DNA of 64,000 nucleotides from Gammaproteobacteria bacterium. GTDB lineage: Bacteria; Pseudomonadota; Gammaproteobacteria; Xanthomonadales; SZUA-36. Shown here one piece after another: positions 35,254 to 44,785 of the stretch (position 1 is the first letter of the stretch; every line of letters starts with the position of its first letter). The notes below the pieces were generated by a model, which was given only the letters and a program-made list of their open reading frames with translations, was not told where the DNA came from and searched no databases. The position numbers were made by a program, and so were the translations under genes. The stretch spans positions 30,200-94,199 of the forward strand of contig JAJRYF010000055.1 of NCBI GenBank assembly GCA_024275935.1. Reading direction: 5' to 3'.

Positions 35254-36705
35254 ATGCGACGCTCCTCCATTCAAAGTATTATTGGCATTTTACTGCTGCT
35301 ATCTAGTTGCATGATGTTGCTGCCAGCCCTGGTTGGCTGGTTTTATCAAGACCAAACCACAGTCGCCTTTCTTGAAAGCGCAACTATCCTGGCGGTGCTG
35401 GGGTTTGCTCTTTACCTGCCAGTTCGGCAGGCTCAGCATGAACTGCGTTTGCGTGATGGGTTCGTGGTGGTAGCCGCTTCCTGGTTTACTTTATGTATTG
35501 GCGGCGCTATCCCGTTCATATTGCTTGAAGCACCGCAAATAAGCATCATCGACGCCATTTTTGAATCAGTTTCGGGTTTAACTACTACTGGTGCTACTGC
35601 CTTAACCCAAATTGACGACCTGCCCCGGGGCATATTGTTTTACCGCCAGCAACTACAGTGGTTTGGCGGTATGGGTATTATCGTTTTGGCAGTAGCGGTA
35701 CTGCCTATGTTACGAATCGGTGGCATGCAGCTATTCCGGGCGGAAACTCCAGGACCCATGAAAGACAACAAGCTAACCCCAAGAATTACCGAAACAGCAA
35801 AGGCTTTATGGTTAATTTATTTAGGTTTGACCATCGCCTGTGGGCTGGCTTACTGGTTAGCCGGCATGAGTGGCTTTGATGCCGTTGCCCATGCTTTTTC
35901 AACCGTCGCTATTGGTGGTTTTTCTACTCATGACAGCTCTCTGGCATGGTTTAACAGCCCCTTGATTGAGTCCATTGCGATGATATTCATGGTGCTTTCC
36001 GGGATCAATTTCGCATTGCATTTCTTGGCCTGGAGAAATGCTACCACGCTGCCTTACCGGCAAGATGCGGAAATAAAAGTGTACCTTGCTGTGCTGCTCT
36101 CGGCCGCAGTAGTGGTTAGCCTTGGTCTGTATTTTTCCAATACATATCAAAGCGCTGGTGAATCAATTCGCTATGGCATGTTTCAGGCCATATCGTTTAT
36201 GACCACCACCGGCTATACCACTGCCCCGGCACATACCTGGCCCAGCGTCTTGCCGATTATTTTAATGCTGGTGGCCACCATTGGCGGCTGTGCCGGAAGC
36301 ACTGCTGGCGGTATGAAAGTAATGCGGGTAATGATGTTGTTCAGGCAATCGGTGCGTGAAATTCATCACCTTATCCACCCTAATGCACTAGTCCCCACCA
36401 AGATGGGCGGCAAGACTATCTCGGGCAAGGTTATGTATGCAGTTTGGGGGTTTTTCTTCCTCTATATGGCCAGTTTTATGGTTTTATCCATACTGGTAAC
36501 CGCCACCGGGATAGATCCCATTACTGCCTTCTCGGCAGTTGGTGCCAGCATCGCTAATCTGGGCCCTGCCCTGGGTGAAGTAGGTAACCATTACGCCCAT
36601 ATAAATGACCCCGCAAAGCTTATTCTGGCTTTTGCCATGCTCTTGGGAAGGTTAGAAATTTTCACCTTGCTAGTGTTGTTTAGCCCCGCTTTTTGGCGAG
36701 ATTAA
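35254..36705 (+). CDS. trkH: Trk potassium transporter TrkH
   Basis: A 483-residue inner-membrane potassium channel-like transporter with the four-fold repeated pore region: SGLTTTGATAL, TVAIGGFSTHD, MTTTGYTTAPAH and the later SAVGASIANLGPALG are the selectivity loops. About ten transmembrane helices. It lies nine bases after trkA, its working partner. Its stop overlaps that of the convergent acyltransferase gene by four bases. Confidence 0.95.
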   Translation: MRRSSIQSIIGILLLLSSCMMLLPALVGWFYQDQTTVAFLESATILAVLGFALYLPVRQAQHELRLRDGFVVVAASWFTLCIGGAIPFILLEAPQISIIDAIFESVSGLTTTGATALTQIDDLPRGILFYRQQLQWFGGMGIIVLAVAVLPMLRIGGMQLFRAETPGPMKDNKLTPRITETAKALWLIYLGLTIACGLAYWLAGMSGFDAVAHAFSTVAIGGFSTHDSSLAWFNSPLIESIAMIFMVLSGINFALHFLAWRNATTLPYRQDAEIKVYLAVLLSAAVVVSLGLYFSNTYQSAGESIRYGMFQAISFMTTTGYTTAPAHTWPSVLPIILMLVATIGGCAGSTAGGMKVMRVMMLFRQSVREIHHLIHPNALVPTKMGGKTISGKVMYAVWGFFFLYMASFMVLSILVTATGIDPITAFSAVGASIANLGPALGEVGNHYAHINDPAKLILAFAMLLGRLEIFTLLVLFSPAFWRD

Positions 36706-37580
36706 TAAAACCTGGGTTCACCATTGGGCCGGAGGCCGAAACGCTTATATGCCCAGAGGTATTGGCCCGGGTCTATCGCAATGCAGCTTTCCACCCCCTG
36801 GTTCAAGGCTGCTAGAGCTTCATCCTGTGAGTCAGAATATATTGCTTCAGGGGCTGATAAAAAATGTACTTCATAACCTTTGCCACGCGGTAAGCGGCGA
36901 CCACAAGTAAACACTACTTCACAGCCGGTTCGTTGGGCGAGGCTGGGAATCAGGGTTTGGGTTAATGCTGGTATACCAAAGAAGGGCGCAAATTCTCCAT
37001 CGCCTTTTTTGGGTTGCTGGTCAGGCAACACCACCACTACATTGGCTTGCTTCAGGCCCCTAAGTAGCGCCATCAGGCCCCGGGAATTTGCGGGGACTAT
37101 ACGCCCTCCAGGGCGTTGGCGTTTACTGTTTATATAGTCATCTACGGCGGTATTTGCAGATGGTTTATACAGGTAAATGATGTCCTTGTTTACGATAAGC
37201 TCACTCAAACAAATACCACCCCACTCCCAGGCGCCAAAATGAGGCGCAGCTAGCACGACCCCTTTACCTCTTGCCAGCGCTTGCTCGAGAATCTCCTGTC
37301 CATGAACCTTAACGATCTTGGTAGACACCTTCGACAAGGGCCAGTACCAGTTAGGCCCAGCCTCCAACACCGATTTGGCAAACTCCTTTAACGATCGCAC
37401 CACCAGTTTGTTCCGCTCTGATTCAGATAACTGCGGATAGCACAGCGCCAAGTTTTTCCGACTAACCTCACGATGCCGCCTGGACAAACGCAGCAGTTGC
37501 CCGAACGGCCAGGCCATAGCGTGCACCACTGGTAGCGGGAACCAGGAGAAAAACCGTAAAAACCACGACAAAATACGCAT
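36702..37580 (-). CDS. LpxL/HtrB-type acyltransferase
   Basis: A 292-residue lysophospholipid acyltransferase of the lipid A biosynthesis family, at the inner membrane. The catalytic HX4E motif is HFGAWEW; RGKGVVLAAP and LPDQQPKKGDGEFAPFFG are typical of the lauroyl/myristoyl transferases that add secondary acyl chains to lipid A. Which position is acylated cannot be told. Confidence 0.88.
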   Translation of the reverse strand: MRILSWFLRFFSWFPLPVVHAMAWPFGQLLRLSRRHREVSRKNLALCYPQLSESERNKLVVRSLKEFAKSVLEAGPNWYWPLSKVSTKIVKVHGQEILEQALARGKGVVLAAPHFGAWEWGGICLSELIVNKDIIYLYKPSANTAVDDYINSKRQRPGGRIVPANSRGLMALLRGLKQANVVVVLPDQQPKKGDGEFAPFFGIPALTQTLIPSLAQRTGCEVVFTCGRRLPRGKGYEVHFLSAPEAIYSDSQDEALAALNQGVESCIAIDPGQYLWAYKRFGLRPNGEPRFY

Positions 37581-37646
37581 ACAATTAGACCATACAATCA
37601 GACCATACAGTTTACACTGGGATCAGCGAGTTTACTGGATAACAAA

Positions 37647-38090
37647 ATGATAGCGTTACTACAAAGAGTCACCAAGGCCAAAGTCGAGGTTAAAGGCGAG
37701 CAAGTTGCCAACATCAAACACGGCCTGTTAGTGCTGGTTGGGATAGAAGCAAATGATGGCACAGCACAGCTACAGCGCCTTGCTGAGAGGCTACTAAATT
37801 ACCGGGTGTTTGCCGACCAGAGCGGTAAAATGAATCTTAATGTTTGCCAGGTTATGGGTGAAATAATTCTGGTGCCGCAGTTCACTCTGGCGGTAAATAC
37901 CAATAGCGGTAACCGCCCAAGCTTTTCAGCAGCCGCCCCGCCAGAGCTGGGGGCAGCACTATTTGATCAATTTGTGAATGATGTTAAATCACGCCATCAA
38001 GCAGTACAAAGCGGTGTCTTCGGTGCCGATATGCAGGTCACCTTGGTAAATGACGGGCCCGTGACCTTCTGGTTGCAGGTGACCGCCTAA
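37647..38090 (+). CDS. dtd: D-aminoacyl-tRNA deacylase
   Basis: A 147-residue Dtd which hydrolyses D-amino acids from tRNA. Motifs: MIALLQRV at the start, PQFTLAVNTNSGNRPSFSAAAPP with the oxyanion Ser/Gln environment, and the C-terminal NDGPVTFWL, the GP cis-proline motif that rejects L-amino acids. It is transcribed divergently from the acyltransferase. Confidence 0.95.
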   Translation: MIALLQRVTKAKVEVKGEQVANIKHGLLVLVGIEANDGTAQLQRLAERLLNYRVFADQSGKMNLNVCQVMGEIILVPQFTLAVNTNSGNRPSFSAAAPPELGAALFDQFVNDVKSRHQAVQSGVFGADMQVTLVNDGPVTFWLQVTA

Positions 38091-38117
38091 TCCTCAGCTA
38101 AAAGCTCGGGGTAAACT

Positions 38118-38699
38118 CTATCTGGGGGTTGGGATGGGCGGGGCTGGGCGTACAACATTAGCCATCATGATATGAAAGGTTCGGGCTGGGCTGGTCGCTA
38201 ATATTTTGCCACTGCTAGAAACTACTTTAGCTATCAGCTTGTGTTCCCCGCGATAAACATCGTTAAGCGTAAATGTGGTGCTGGCCAAAGCCGGGTAATC
38301 TATACCATCAAGATTAATCTGAATCTTGTGATCCAAACCCAAATCCACGGGTAAGCCTACCGACACTGTTATGCTGCCCTCCGTACCCCAAAGGTTTTCC
38401 TGCTCCTCCGGGCTTTCAATTGCTATGCCGGTATAATTTATTTTCGGAAGGTTTTCTTCTTCATCTTCAGCATTTTCAGGGTCTTCTTCATCTCCTGCAT
38501 ACGACCTGTCCGGGCTGATAACACTCAATCCTGGCAGCTTGGCTGCTTCAGCGTTCGCACTCGGTTTACTGGTGGTGTATTCAATCGACCCGTCAGCTCG
38601 GACAACCTTGTAGTATTCTTTTGCCATCACCGACTGAAAACTTACCAGCGCCAGAATGACTACCAAACAAACGAAACCTGTAATCCTGCGATTTACCAT
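38118..38699 (-). CDS. DUF4124 exported protein
   Basis: A 193-residue protein with a signal peptide (FVCLVVILALVSFQSVMA) and an N-terminal DUF4124 segment (EYYKVVRADGSIEYTTSKPS). An acidic linker (EEDPENAEDEEE) leads to a small beta-sandwich with SITVSVGLPVDLGLDHKIQI. Genes of this type stand downstream of glnA in Pseudomonas and relatives; function is unknown and location is probably periplasmic. Confidence 0.85.
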   Translation of the reverse strand: MVNRRITGFVCLVVILALVSFQSVMAKEYYKVVRADGSIEYTTSKPSANAEAAKLPGLSVISPDRSYAGDEEDPENAEDEEENLPKINYTGIAIESPEEQENLWGTEGSITVSVGLPVDLGLDHKIQINLDGIDYPALASTTFTLNDVYRGEHKLIAKVVSSSGKILATSPARTFHIMMANVVRPAPPIPTPR

Positions 38700-38831
38700 T
38701 ATAATTCTCCTGATGTTACATCCTTACACTAACGGTAACACAGCCGCTGTGCTACCGTAGCCTGAGGCAACTACCATTGTCCCCTAGTGGCGCTAGAACC
38801 ATGCTCAGCGGTCATCCAGACCGCGCCAAAA

Positions 38832-40241
38832 TTAAAGCGAGTAGTACATATCAAATTCAACTGGGTGGGTCGCCATTCTTAATCTGGTCACTTCTTCCAT
38901 TTTTAGTTCAATATAGGCATCAATTAAGTCATTACTAAAGACCCCGCCAGCAGTCAAAAACTCCCGATCACCATCCAGCGCCTCAAGCGCCTGATTCAAG
39001 CTATGGCACACAGTGGGGATATTTGCGGCCTCTTCTGGCGGAAGATCGTAGAGATCCTTGTCCATTGGCTCCCCTGGATGAATCTGGTTTTTAATACCGT
39101 CCAGGCCAGCCATCATCATTGCCGCAAACATCAGATAAGCATTACCAGTTGGGTCACCGAAGCGAATCTCTATACGCCGGGCCTTGGGGTTGCTAATAAA
39201 TGGAATCCGACAAGAGGCCGAGCGATTGCGAGCCGAGTAGGCCAGCATTACCGGCGCTTCATAGCCAGGCACCAGGCGCTTATAACTATTTGTTGAGGCA
39301 TTTGCAAACGCATTTAATGCCCGAGCATGCTTAAAAATACCGCCGATATAATAGAGCGCCATATCCGACAAACCACCATACCCGTCACCGGTAAACAGGT
39401 TGTTACCGGCATTCATCAAAGACTGATGCACATGCATTCCGCTACCGTTATCTCCAACCAATGGTTTGGGCATAAAAGTGGCGGTTTTGCCAAAGCTGTG
39501 GGCAACATTATGGACCACATATTTCATCGTCAGCAGTTCATCGGCCTTTTGCGTTAGGGTATTAAAGCGGGTGCCAATTTCACATTGCCCTGCAGTGCCA
39601 ACTTCGTGATGGTGAACCTCTACCGGAACTCCCATCGCTTCCAATACTAAGCACATTGTAGCCCGCATATCGTTAAGAGAATCAACCGGTGGTACCGGGA
39701 AATAACCACCTTTCACGCCCGGACGATGACCAGGGTTTTCACCGCCCATTTTAGCACCCGAGTTCCAGGCGGCCTCTGCAGAGTCGATTTGGTAAAAGGC
39801 CCCCCGCATTTCCGTTTCCCAACGCACGCTGTCGAACACAAAAAACTCTGGCTCCGGGCCAAAATATGCCGTATCAGCGATTCCAGATGATTGTAAATAT
39901 GCCTCCGCTCGTTTAGCCAGAGATCTGGGGCAACGATCATAACCTTCCATAGTGTTGGGTTCGAGTACATCACAACGAATAATCAGCGTTTCATGCTCAG
40001 AAAATGGGTCGCTTACCGCGGTCGCGAGGTCTGGCATTAAAATCATATCTGACTCATTAATGCCCTTCCAGCCAGCGATGGATGAGCCATCAAACATTTT
40101 GCCCTCTTCAAACAACTCCTCATCAACTACCCCGACCGGCAGGCTGACATGTTGTTCTTTTCCCAAAGTATCGCAAAACCTAAGGTCCACAAACTCGATA
40201 TTTTCTGTCTTAATTCGATCAAGGATTTTCTTGGCGCTCAT
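38832..40241 (-). CDS. glnA: Glutamine synthetase type I
   Basis: A 469-residue GSI enzyme joining ammonia and glutamate. Seen: [18 protein letters not shown], the substrate loop [10 protein letters not shown], the nucleotide region [10 protein letters not shown] and the GSI-beta adenylylation site, Tyr in [10 protein letters not shown], so GlnE control is expected. AGGAG lies 11 bases before the ATG. The upstream 227 bp is AT-rich but I could not find a convincing -24/-12 sigma-54 promoter. ntrB and ntrC, often linked to glnA, are not present downstream. Confidence 0.97.
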   Translation of the reverse strand: MSAKKILDRIKTENIEFVDLRFCDTLGKEQHVSLPVGVVDEELFEEGKMFDGSSIAGWKGINESDMILMPDLATAVSDPFSEHETLIIRCDVLEPNTMEGYDRCPRSLAKRAEAYLQSSGIADTAYFGPEPEFFVFDSVRWETEMRGAFYQIDSAEAAWNSGAKMGGENPGHRPGVKGGYFPVPPVDSLNDMRATMCLVLEAMGVPVEVHHHEVGTAGQCEIGTRFNTLTQKADELLTMKYVVHNVAHSFGKTATFMPKPLVGDNGSGMHVHQSLMNAGNNLFTGDGYGGLSDMALYYIGGIFKHARALNAFANASTNSYKRLVPGYEAPVMLAYSARNRSASCRIPFISNPKARRIEIRFGDPTGNAYLMFAAMMMAGLDGIKNQIHPGEPMDKDLYDLPPEEAANIPTVCHSLNQALEALDGDREFLTAGGVFSNDLIDAYIELKMEEVTRLRMATHPVEFDMYYSL

Positions 40242-40468
40242 GATGCCTACGGCTCCTGTGTATAGTGTGTTTTAGTTTAAAAACAATCATGCTTTAATGT
40301 GTGTTGGTGCTTGTTGGCTGTAATTAACTGCGTTTTATTGTGTTTTACTAAAAATAGCTCTACTTACACCCAAAGCTTGCTCCACTAAAGTTTACACCAG
40401 CTCAATTAAATCCACCAATTATTGTTTTATAAAACCCTGGTTTGCCTAAATATTGCGCCAGTTTCAAT

Positions 40469-41257
40469 TTACAGTATGTACAACAACACCAGCCCCAAAA
40501 CCAGGCGATATATTATAAATGGTAAAAACCCCACCTTTTCCAGCAAGCGCAAGAACGCCCAAATACAGGCAAACCCGGCACTTGCAGAAACTGTCGCTGC
40601 GAGCAAGAAGTCTGTCGCCGAAATAAGGCTCTCGCCACGCCATATCTGTAAAGCCCCATAACTGCCAGCAGCAGCCAAAATAGGAATTGCTAATAAAAAC
40701 GAGAACCGAGCTGCCGTCTGCCTGGTCATACCAAGAAACCTGCCAGCAGTAATGGTAATGCCTGAGCGTGAGGTGCCGGGAATTAACGCCAATACCTGTG
40801 CCATACCTACTAACAAGGCCTGGGTTTTAGTTATCTCTGCCAACTCATGGCGCGTTCCACCCCAACGGTCTGCTACCCACAGCAACAGCCCGAAACCAAT
40901 GGTTGCCCAGGCAATAATCTCTATACCGCGCAGATTTTCCTGCACCCACTCAGCTTCCATCCAACCAATGTACAAGCCCGGAATAGAGCCTATTAACAAC
41001 AGCGCCCCCAAGCGCCGGTCGGTTGCTGAGCTACTAGATGGCCGCAACCACGCCTGAATTAACACCCGTAAATCATGTCGGAAATAAAATACCACCGCCA
41101 CCAATGTGCCCAAATGTGTAGCCACATCCAACACCAGGCCTTCATTCCCCCAGCCCATTAGCTCGGCAACCAGAATCAAATGCGCCGAGCTGGACACCGG
41201 CAAAAACTCCGTTAGCCCCTGAACCAGAGCCAGGATTATTATCTGGTAGGTTTCCAA
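40469..41257 (-). CDS. uppP: Undecaprenyl-diphosphatase
   Basis: A 262-residue multi-pass membrane enzyme (BacA type) that recycles undecaprenyl pyrophosphate for cell-wall synthesis. The active-site motifs are LTEFLPVSSSAHLIL and PGTSRSGITITAGRFLG. It is separated by 40 bp from the carbonic anhydrase gene in the same direction. Confidence 0.95.
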   Translation of the reverse strand: METYQIIILALVQGLTEFLPVSSSAHLILVAELMGWGNEGLVLDVATHLGTLVAVVFYFRHDLRVLIQAWLRPSSSSATDRRLGALLLIGSIPGLYIGWMEAEWVQENLRGIEIIAWATIGFGLLLWVADRWGGTRHELAEITKTQALLVGMAQVLALIPGTSRSGITITAGRFLGMTRQTAARFSFLLAIPILAAAGSYGALQIWRGESLISATDFLLAATVSASAGFACIWAFLRLLEKVGFLPFIIYRLVLGLVLLYIL

Positions 41258-41297
41258 AAGCTTACCCTACAAATGCCTAAGCTTGGCAGAGGTCACT

Positions 41298-41903
41298 TCA
41301 ACGCTCATCCCAAGAAGTAATACATGTATTGAGGTCTTTTAGTATTCCGTTATTTATATTGTAGATCCAGCCATGAACCGATAACTCACGACCCTGCTCC
41401 CAGGCTTTAATAACGCTACTGGTGCGGCAAACATTCTTCACCTGCTCGATTACATTTAACTCACATAATGAATCAAAACGATCTGCCGGATCCAGTTTTT
41501 CCAAAGAGCTGGAGTGGAGTTTGCTGACATCTTTTATATATTCAAGCCAGTTATCTATAAGCCCGTGCTTCTCATTGCCCATAGCCGCTTGCACTCCTCC
41601 ACAACCATAGTGACCGCAAACGATCACATGCTTAACCTTGAGCACCTCAACTGCATAATGAATTACTGAAAGGCAGTTCAGGTCCTCCGCTGGAACTACA
41701 TTAGCGATATTGCGGTGCACAAAAACCTCGCCTGGAGGCAGGTCAATAATTTGATTGGCGGGCACCCGGCTATCTGAACATCCTATCCATAGATATTCCG
41801 GAGTTTGTTGGCGCGCAAGCCTGGCGAAAAACTCAGGGTCTTGATTTTTGACTGCACTGGCCCATTCCAAATTGCGTTCAAACAGATGTTCTAGTGTATG
41901 CAT
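41298..41903 (-). CDS. can: Beta-class carbonic anhydrase
   Basis: A 201-residue enzyme interconverting CO2 and bicarbonate. Zinc ligands are the Cys and Asp of CSDSRVPANQI and the His and Cys of HYGCGGVQAA; NIANVV is also typical. The sequence is of the E. coli Can type. It follows the GNAT gene with a one-base gap. Confidence 0.95.
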   Translation of the reverse strand: MHTLEHLFERNLEWASAVKNQDPEFFARLARQQTPEYLWIGCSDSRVPANQIIDLPPGEVFVHRNIANVVPAEDLNCLSVIHYAVEVLKVKHVIVCGHYGCGGVQAAMGNEKHGLIDNWLEYIKDVSKLHSSSLEKLDPADRFDSLCELNVIEQVKNVCRTSSVIKAWEQGRELSVHGWIYNINNGILKDLNTCITSWDER

Positions 41904-41904
41904 A

Positions 41905-42393
41905 TTAACTACCTAAAGGCTTTTCCCAGAACGCGGCGTTACCAAGTTCCGGGTTGAGCTCATAATTATTAAAACCAAACTTATTGTACGATGATTTGGC
42001 CACCGTATTACCGCTTAATACCTCTAAAGTTAATTTGCAACACCCCCTGGAGCGGGCGATTTCCTCCACCATAGCTAGCAGCTTGTGACTTAAACCCAAA
42101 CCTCTAAAATCCTTTAGCACCACCACATCATGAATATTGACCAAAGGCTTACAAGCAAAGGTTGAAAATAACTCAAAGCAATTTACCAGCCCCGCTGGTT
42201 TGCCATCGACATAAGCAAGCACACTAAAAGCATGTGGCCGCTGGGATAGTTCGTTAGTAAGATTGGCCATAACCTCAGCAGTTAGCGGTTTTCCTCCTCC
42301 CATAGGGTCACAGGCATAAGCATTTAGTAGCATTACCAGATCAGCTGCATGCCCAGGGTTAAAGTAATCGACACGAATAATTTTAGTTTGCAT
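41905..42393 (-). CDS. GNAT-family N-acetyltransferase
   Basis: A 162-residue GNAT protein. The acetyl-CoA loop is LKDFRGLGLSHKLL (R/Q-x-x-G-x-G/A motif), followed by GCCKLTLEVLSGN and an N-K-F-G-F segment near the C-terminus. The substrate is unknown. It overlaps the end of the LysR gene by 11 bases, so it is co-transcribed with it. Confidence 0.88.
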   Translation of the reverse strand: MQTKIIRVDYFNPGHAADLVMLLNAYACDPMGGGKPLTAEVMANLTNELSQRPHAFSVLAYVDGKPAGLVNCFELFSTFACKPLVNIHDVVVLKDFRGLGLSHKLLAMVEEIARSRGCCKLTLEVLSGNTVAKSSYNKFGFNNYELNPELGNAAFWEKPLGS

Positions 42394-43264
42394 TTATATA
42401 CATCTCTTCATCAGCAAAAGCAGCAGCCAAGTGCTGCATTAATAATTTAATTCTTTCCACATGGCGCAAATCTGGGTGAGTAAGCAACCACAACTCACTG
42501 GTTTTACCAGGCATAAAGCTGAATAATCGCATAATTCCAGGGCGCTTCTGATCGTCAGGCAAAAGCGCCAGGCCTTGACCCGCCTCAGCAAAGCCTGCCA
42601 TCGCACTAAGGTCATCACAGCGGGTAATAATTTGTTGCTGGTGGTGTTTTTCCTGCCAAACAAAAGCCGCCAGCTTACACATTTCACCACAGGCACCTAT
42701 CAGCGGGTGCTGGCCAAGCTCGGTAATATCCATAGGTAAACCAAAGTTATCTTGGTAAGACCGGCTGGCATAAACCCCCCAACTAATCGAGCTTATTTGC
42801 CGCCCGACTAAATGCTCTGGTGGCGCAGCAGTTGCCCGAACCGCAATATCGGCCCGCCTATCGTTCATATTAAACTCAAGATTACTAACCAGCAATTCGA
42901 TTTTAATATCTGGGTACAAGCGATTAAAATCAGTTATATAGCGACCCAAATACCGATACGCAATATTATTCGGAGCGGTAATCTTAACCACCCCTTTGGG
43001 CCTAAAGTCCTTACCAATTATCCGTCGATCAAGGTCATCAAATGCAGCCGCTATTTTCACCGCAACCTCAAGCAACTCATCTCCCATGCTGGTAAGTTTA
43101 TACCCCTGCGGTAACCGCTCAAACACCCTCCCGCCGGCCTCTTGCTCGAATGCATTCAAGCGCCTAAAAACAGTCGAGTGATTCACCCCCAGTTGCCGCG
43201 CAGCAGCCGCTAGATTTCCAGTATCAGCTATTGCCAGAAAAACCTTAAGTGCGTTCCAATCCAT
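42383..43264 (-). CDS. LysR-family transcriptional regulator
   Basis: A 293-residue LysR regulator: an N-terminal winged helix (LAAAARQLGVNHSTVFRRLNAFE) and a substrate-binding domain (VKITAPNNIAYRYLGRY, DIAVRATA). I place the start at ATG 43264 (MDWNALKVFLAI), the family norm; ATG 43273 and TTG 43291 in frame are alternatives, but the last would run into the inverted repeat at 43288-43302. It is divergent from doxX and probably regulates the DoxX/pirin cluster as well as its own operon. Confidence 0.9.
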   Translation of the reverse strand: MDWNALKVFLAIADTGNLAAAARQLGVNHSTVFRRLNAFEQEAGGRVFERLPQGYKLTSMGDELLEVAVKIAAAFDDLDRRIIGKDFRPKGVVKITAPNNIAYRYLGRYITDFNRLYPDIKIELLVSNLEFNMNDRRADIAVRATAAPPEHLVGRQISSISWGVYASRSYQDNFGLPMDITELGQHPLIGACGEMCKLAAFVWQEKHHQQQIITRCDDLSAMAGFAEAGQGLALLPDDQKRPGIMRLFSFMPGKTSELWLLTHPDLRHVERIKLLMQHLAAAFADEEMYINAN

Positions 43265-43287
43265 AACATCCATCTGCTTGCATTTAT

Positions 43288-43302
43288 GCAAATTAAGTTT
43301 GC
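43288..43302. promoter_or_regulatory. Inverted repeat, likely LysR operator
   Basis: GCAAA-TTAAG-TTTGC, a perfect five-base inverted repeat of the T-N11-A type, in the divergent region between lysR and doxX. Further TTTTGCC and TTTTGCAA half-site-like words follow at about 43305-43335. Confidence 0.5.
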
Positions 43303-43368
43303 CTATTTTGCCAATTTACTTTCATTTTTGCAAGACTGATAATATCAACCTTACTAAGGAGATAAGTT

Positions 43369-43764
43369 ATGAAAGATTTATTAAAACCAGAAATAGGCGC
43401 CTTCATTCTCAGAATTTCTCTCGGGAGCGTGCTGCTAGCACACAGTGTTTACCTAAAAATGATGGTATTCGGACTAGCCGGTACCGCCGGTTACTTTGGC
43501 TCAATTGGTCTGCCTGGCTGGTTGGCATATATAGTATTCGGAATCGAGGCCATCGCTGGCATCGCCCTGCTAGTAGGTTTCAGAACCAGGCTTTTTGCCG
43601 CCCTTACTGTCCCGGTTTTGTTGGGAGCCACCTGGGCACACGCCGCCAACGGTTGGCTATTTAGTAATGCTGGTGGTGGTTGGGAATACCCATTGTTACT
43701 AGCAGTGTTGGCCCTCGTACAAATCACGATGGGTGGTGGCAGGTACGCAGTAACTAAGGATTAG
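43369..43764 (+). CDS. DoxX-family membrane protein
   Basis: A 131-residue four-helix membrane protein (DoxX, PF07681). Helices are visible around residues 8-28, 42-68, 73-92 and 103-122. AAGGAG lies eight bases before the ATG. DoxX proteins are linked to quinone/redox stress; together with the divergent LysR gene and the FMN reductase/pirin-type gene downstream it forms a familiar redox cluster. Confidence 0.88.
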   Translation: MKDLLKPEIGAFILRISLGSVLLAHSVYLKMMVFGLAGTAGYFGSIGLPGWLAYIVFGIEAIAGIALLVGFRTRLFAALTVPVLLGATWAHAANGWLFSNAGGGWEYPLLLAVLALVQITMGGGRYAVTKD

Positions 43765-43897
43765 CCAGATATATATCTTTGTGCATGGTTGGCTGTAACC
43801 CGCGCCGTGTAAGCAGGAGGTGCTACTTTTTGTCAACCTGAGACAGTTAACTGGGCAGTAGTGATGTTCAATATAAAAAATTTGGGGGTGGTTTGAG

Positions 43898-44680
43898 ATG
43901 AAAATAATCGGTATCAGCGGAAGCCTGAGAGAAGGTTCCTACAATACGGCTTTACTGAAGGCGGTGAAAAGCACCTTGCCTAATAATGTTCAGTTCGAAA
44001 TAAATAGCATAGATAAAATACCTATGTACAATGAAGATTTAGATGCTGAGGAAAAGCCTGAAGAGGTGGTATTGTTAATCGAAATAGCCACCATAGTTAT
44101 TAATGACGACATTATAAAGCCATCTATGGGGTTCGGCATGCACCCACACAAAAACATGGAAATTATTTCTATCCCACTAAAAGGTTCATTAAAACATAAA
44201 GATAGCATGGGGAATCAATATGTTATTCATGCGGGCGAGGTTCAAGTTATGTCTGCTGGTACTGGAGTTTCGCATTCAGAATATAATAACTCTACCCATG
44301 ATGATGTTAACTTATTACAAATATGGGTTATCCCAAAAAGTCTTGGTATTCGTCCCAGGTATGGTCAAAGAAAAATAAATAAAGACCATCGGCGTAACAT
44401 CTTTAAACCTATCGTTGCTCCTTTGGGCACTGAGGGTGTCGTCAATATCAATCAAGATGCTTATTTTTCAATTGCTGATATTGATGCTGGTACAACTATA
44501 GAGTATGAAAAAACTAACAAACAGAACGGTGTTTATTTTTTCCTTATTAAAGGGAGTCTTAATATAGGAAAATTACTATTATTTAAAAGGGATGGCATGG
44601 GTATTACTAATGAGGATAATATTAAAATTATATCTCAAGAGAAATCCAAATTATTGTGTATAGAGATTCCTATGGCATAA
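43898..44680 (+). CDS. Chimera of truncated NADPH-FMN reductase and truncated pirin
   Basis: Residues 1 to about 65 match the start of an NADPH-dependent FMN reductase (ISGSLREGSYNTALL, then MYNEDLDAE), which normally runs to about 180 residues. From about residue 66 the sequence is pirin: VINDDIIKPSMGFGMHPHKN, AGTGVSHSEYN and LLQIWVIP, lacking the first ~50 pirin residues. The metal-binding His residues (HPH, HSE) remain. The join is in frame. The likely cause is a deletion between two neighbouring genes; the product could still be a quercetinase-like cupin or be inactive. The gene is more AT-rich than its neighbours, GGGGG precedes the ATG, and the frame is intact to its end. Confidence 0.85.
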   Translation: MKIIGISGSLREGSYNTALLKAVKSTLPNNVQFEINSIDKIPMYNEDLDAEEKPEEVVLLIEIATIVINDDIIKPSMGFGMHPHKNMEIISIPLKGSLKHKDSMGNQYVIHAGEVQVMSAGTGVSHSEYNNSTHDDVNLLQIWVIPKSLGIRPRYGQRKINKDHRRNIFKPIVAPLGTEGVVNINQDAYFSIADIDAGTTIEYEKTNKQNGVYFFLIKGSLNIGKLLLFKRDGMGITNEDNIKIISQEKSKLLCIEIPMA

Positions 44681-44785
44681 AAAACTGCTCTTTACTAACT
44701 TTATTAGGTATAGTGTTAAGGTTCGTACTTGATCGAGCACATGGCTTCTGTAAATATTACCTCTGCTCGGAGAGCGCGCTTTTAG

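Noticed and set aside
40242..40468. Sigma-54 promoter upstream of glnA
   Set aside because: I looked for GG-N10-GC with proper context on the minus strand and found no convincing match.
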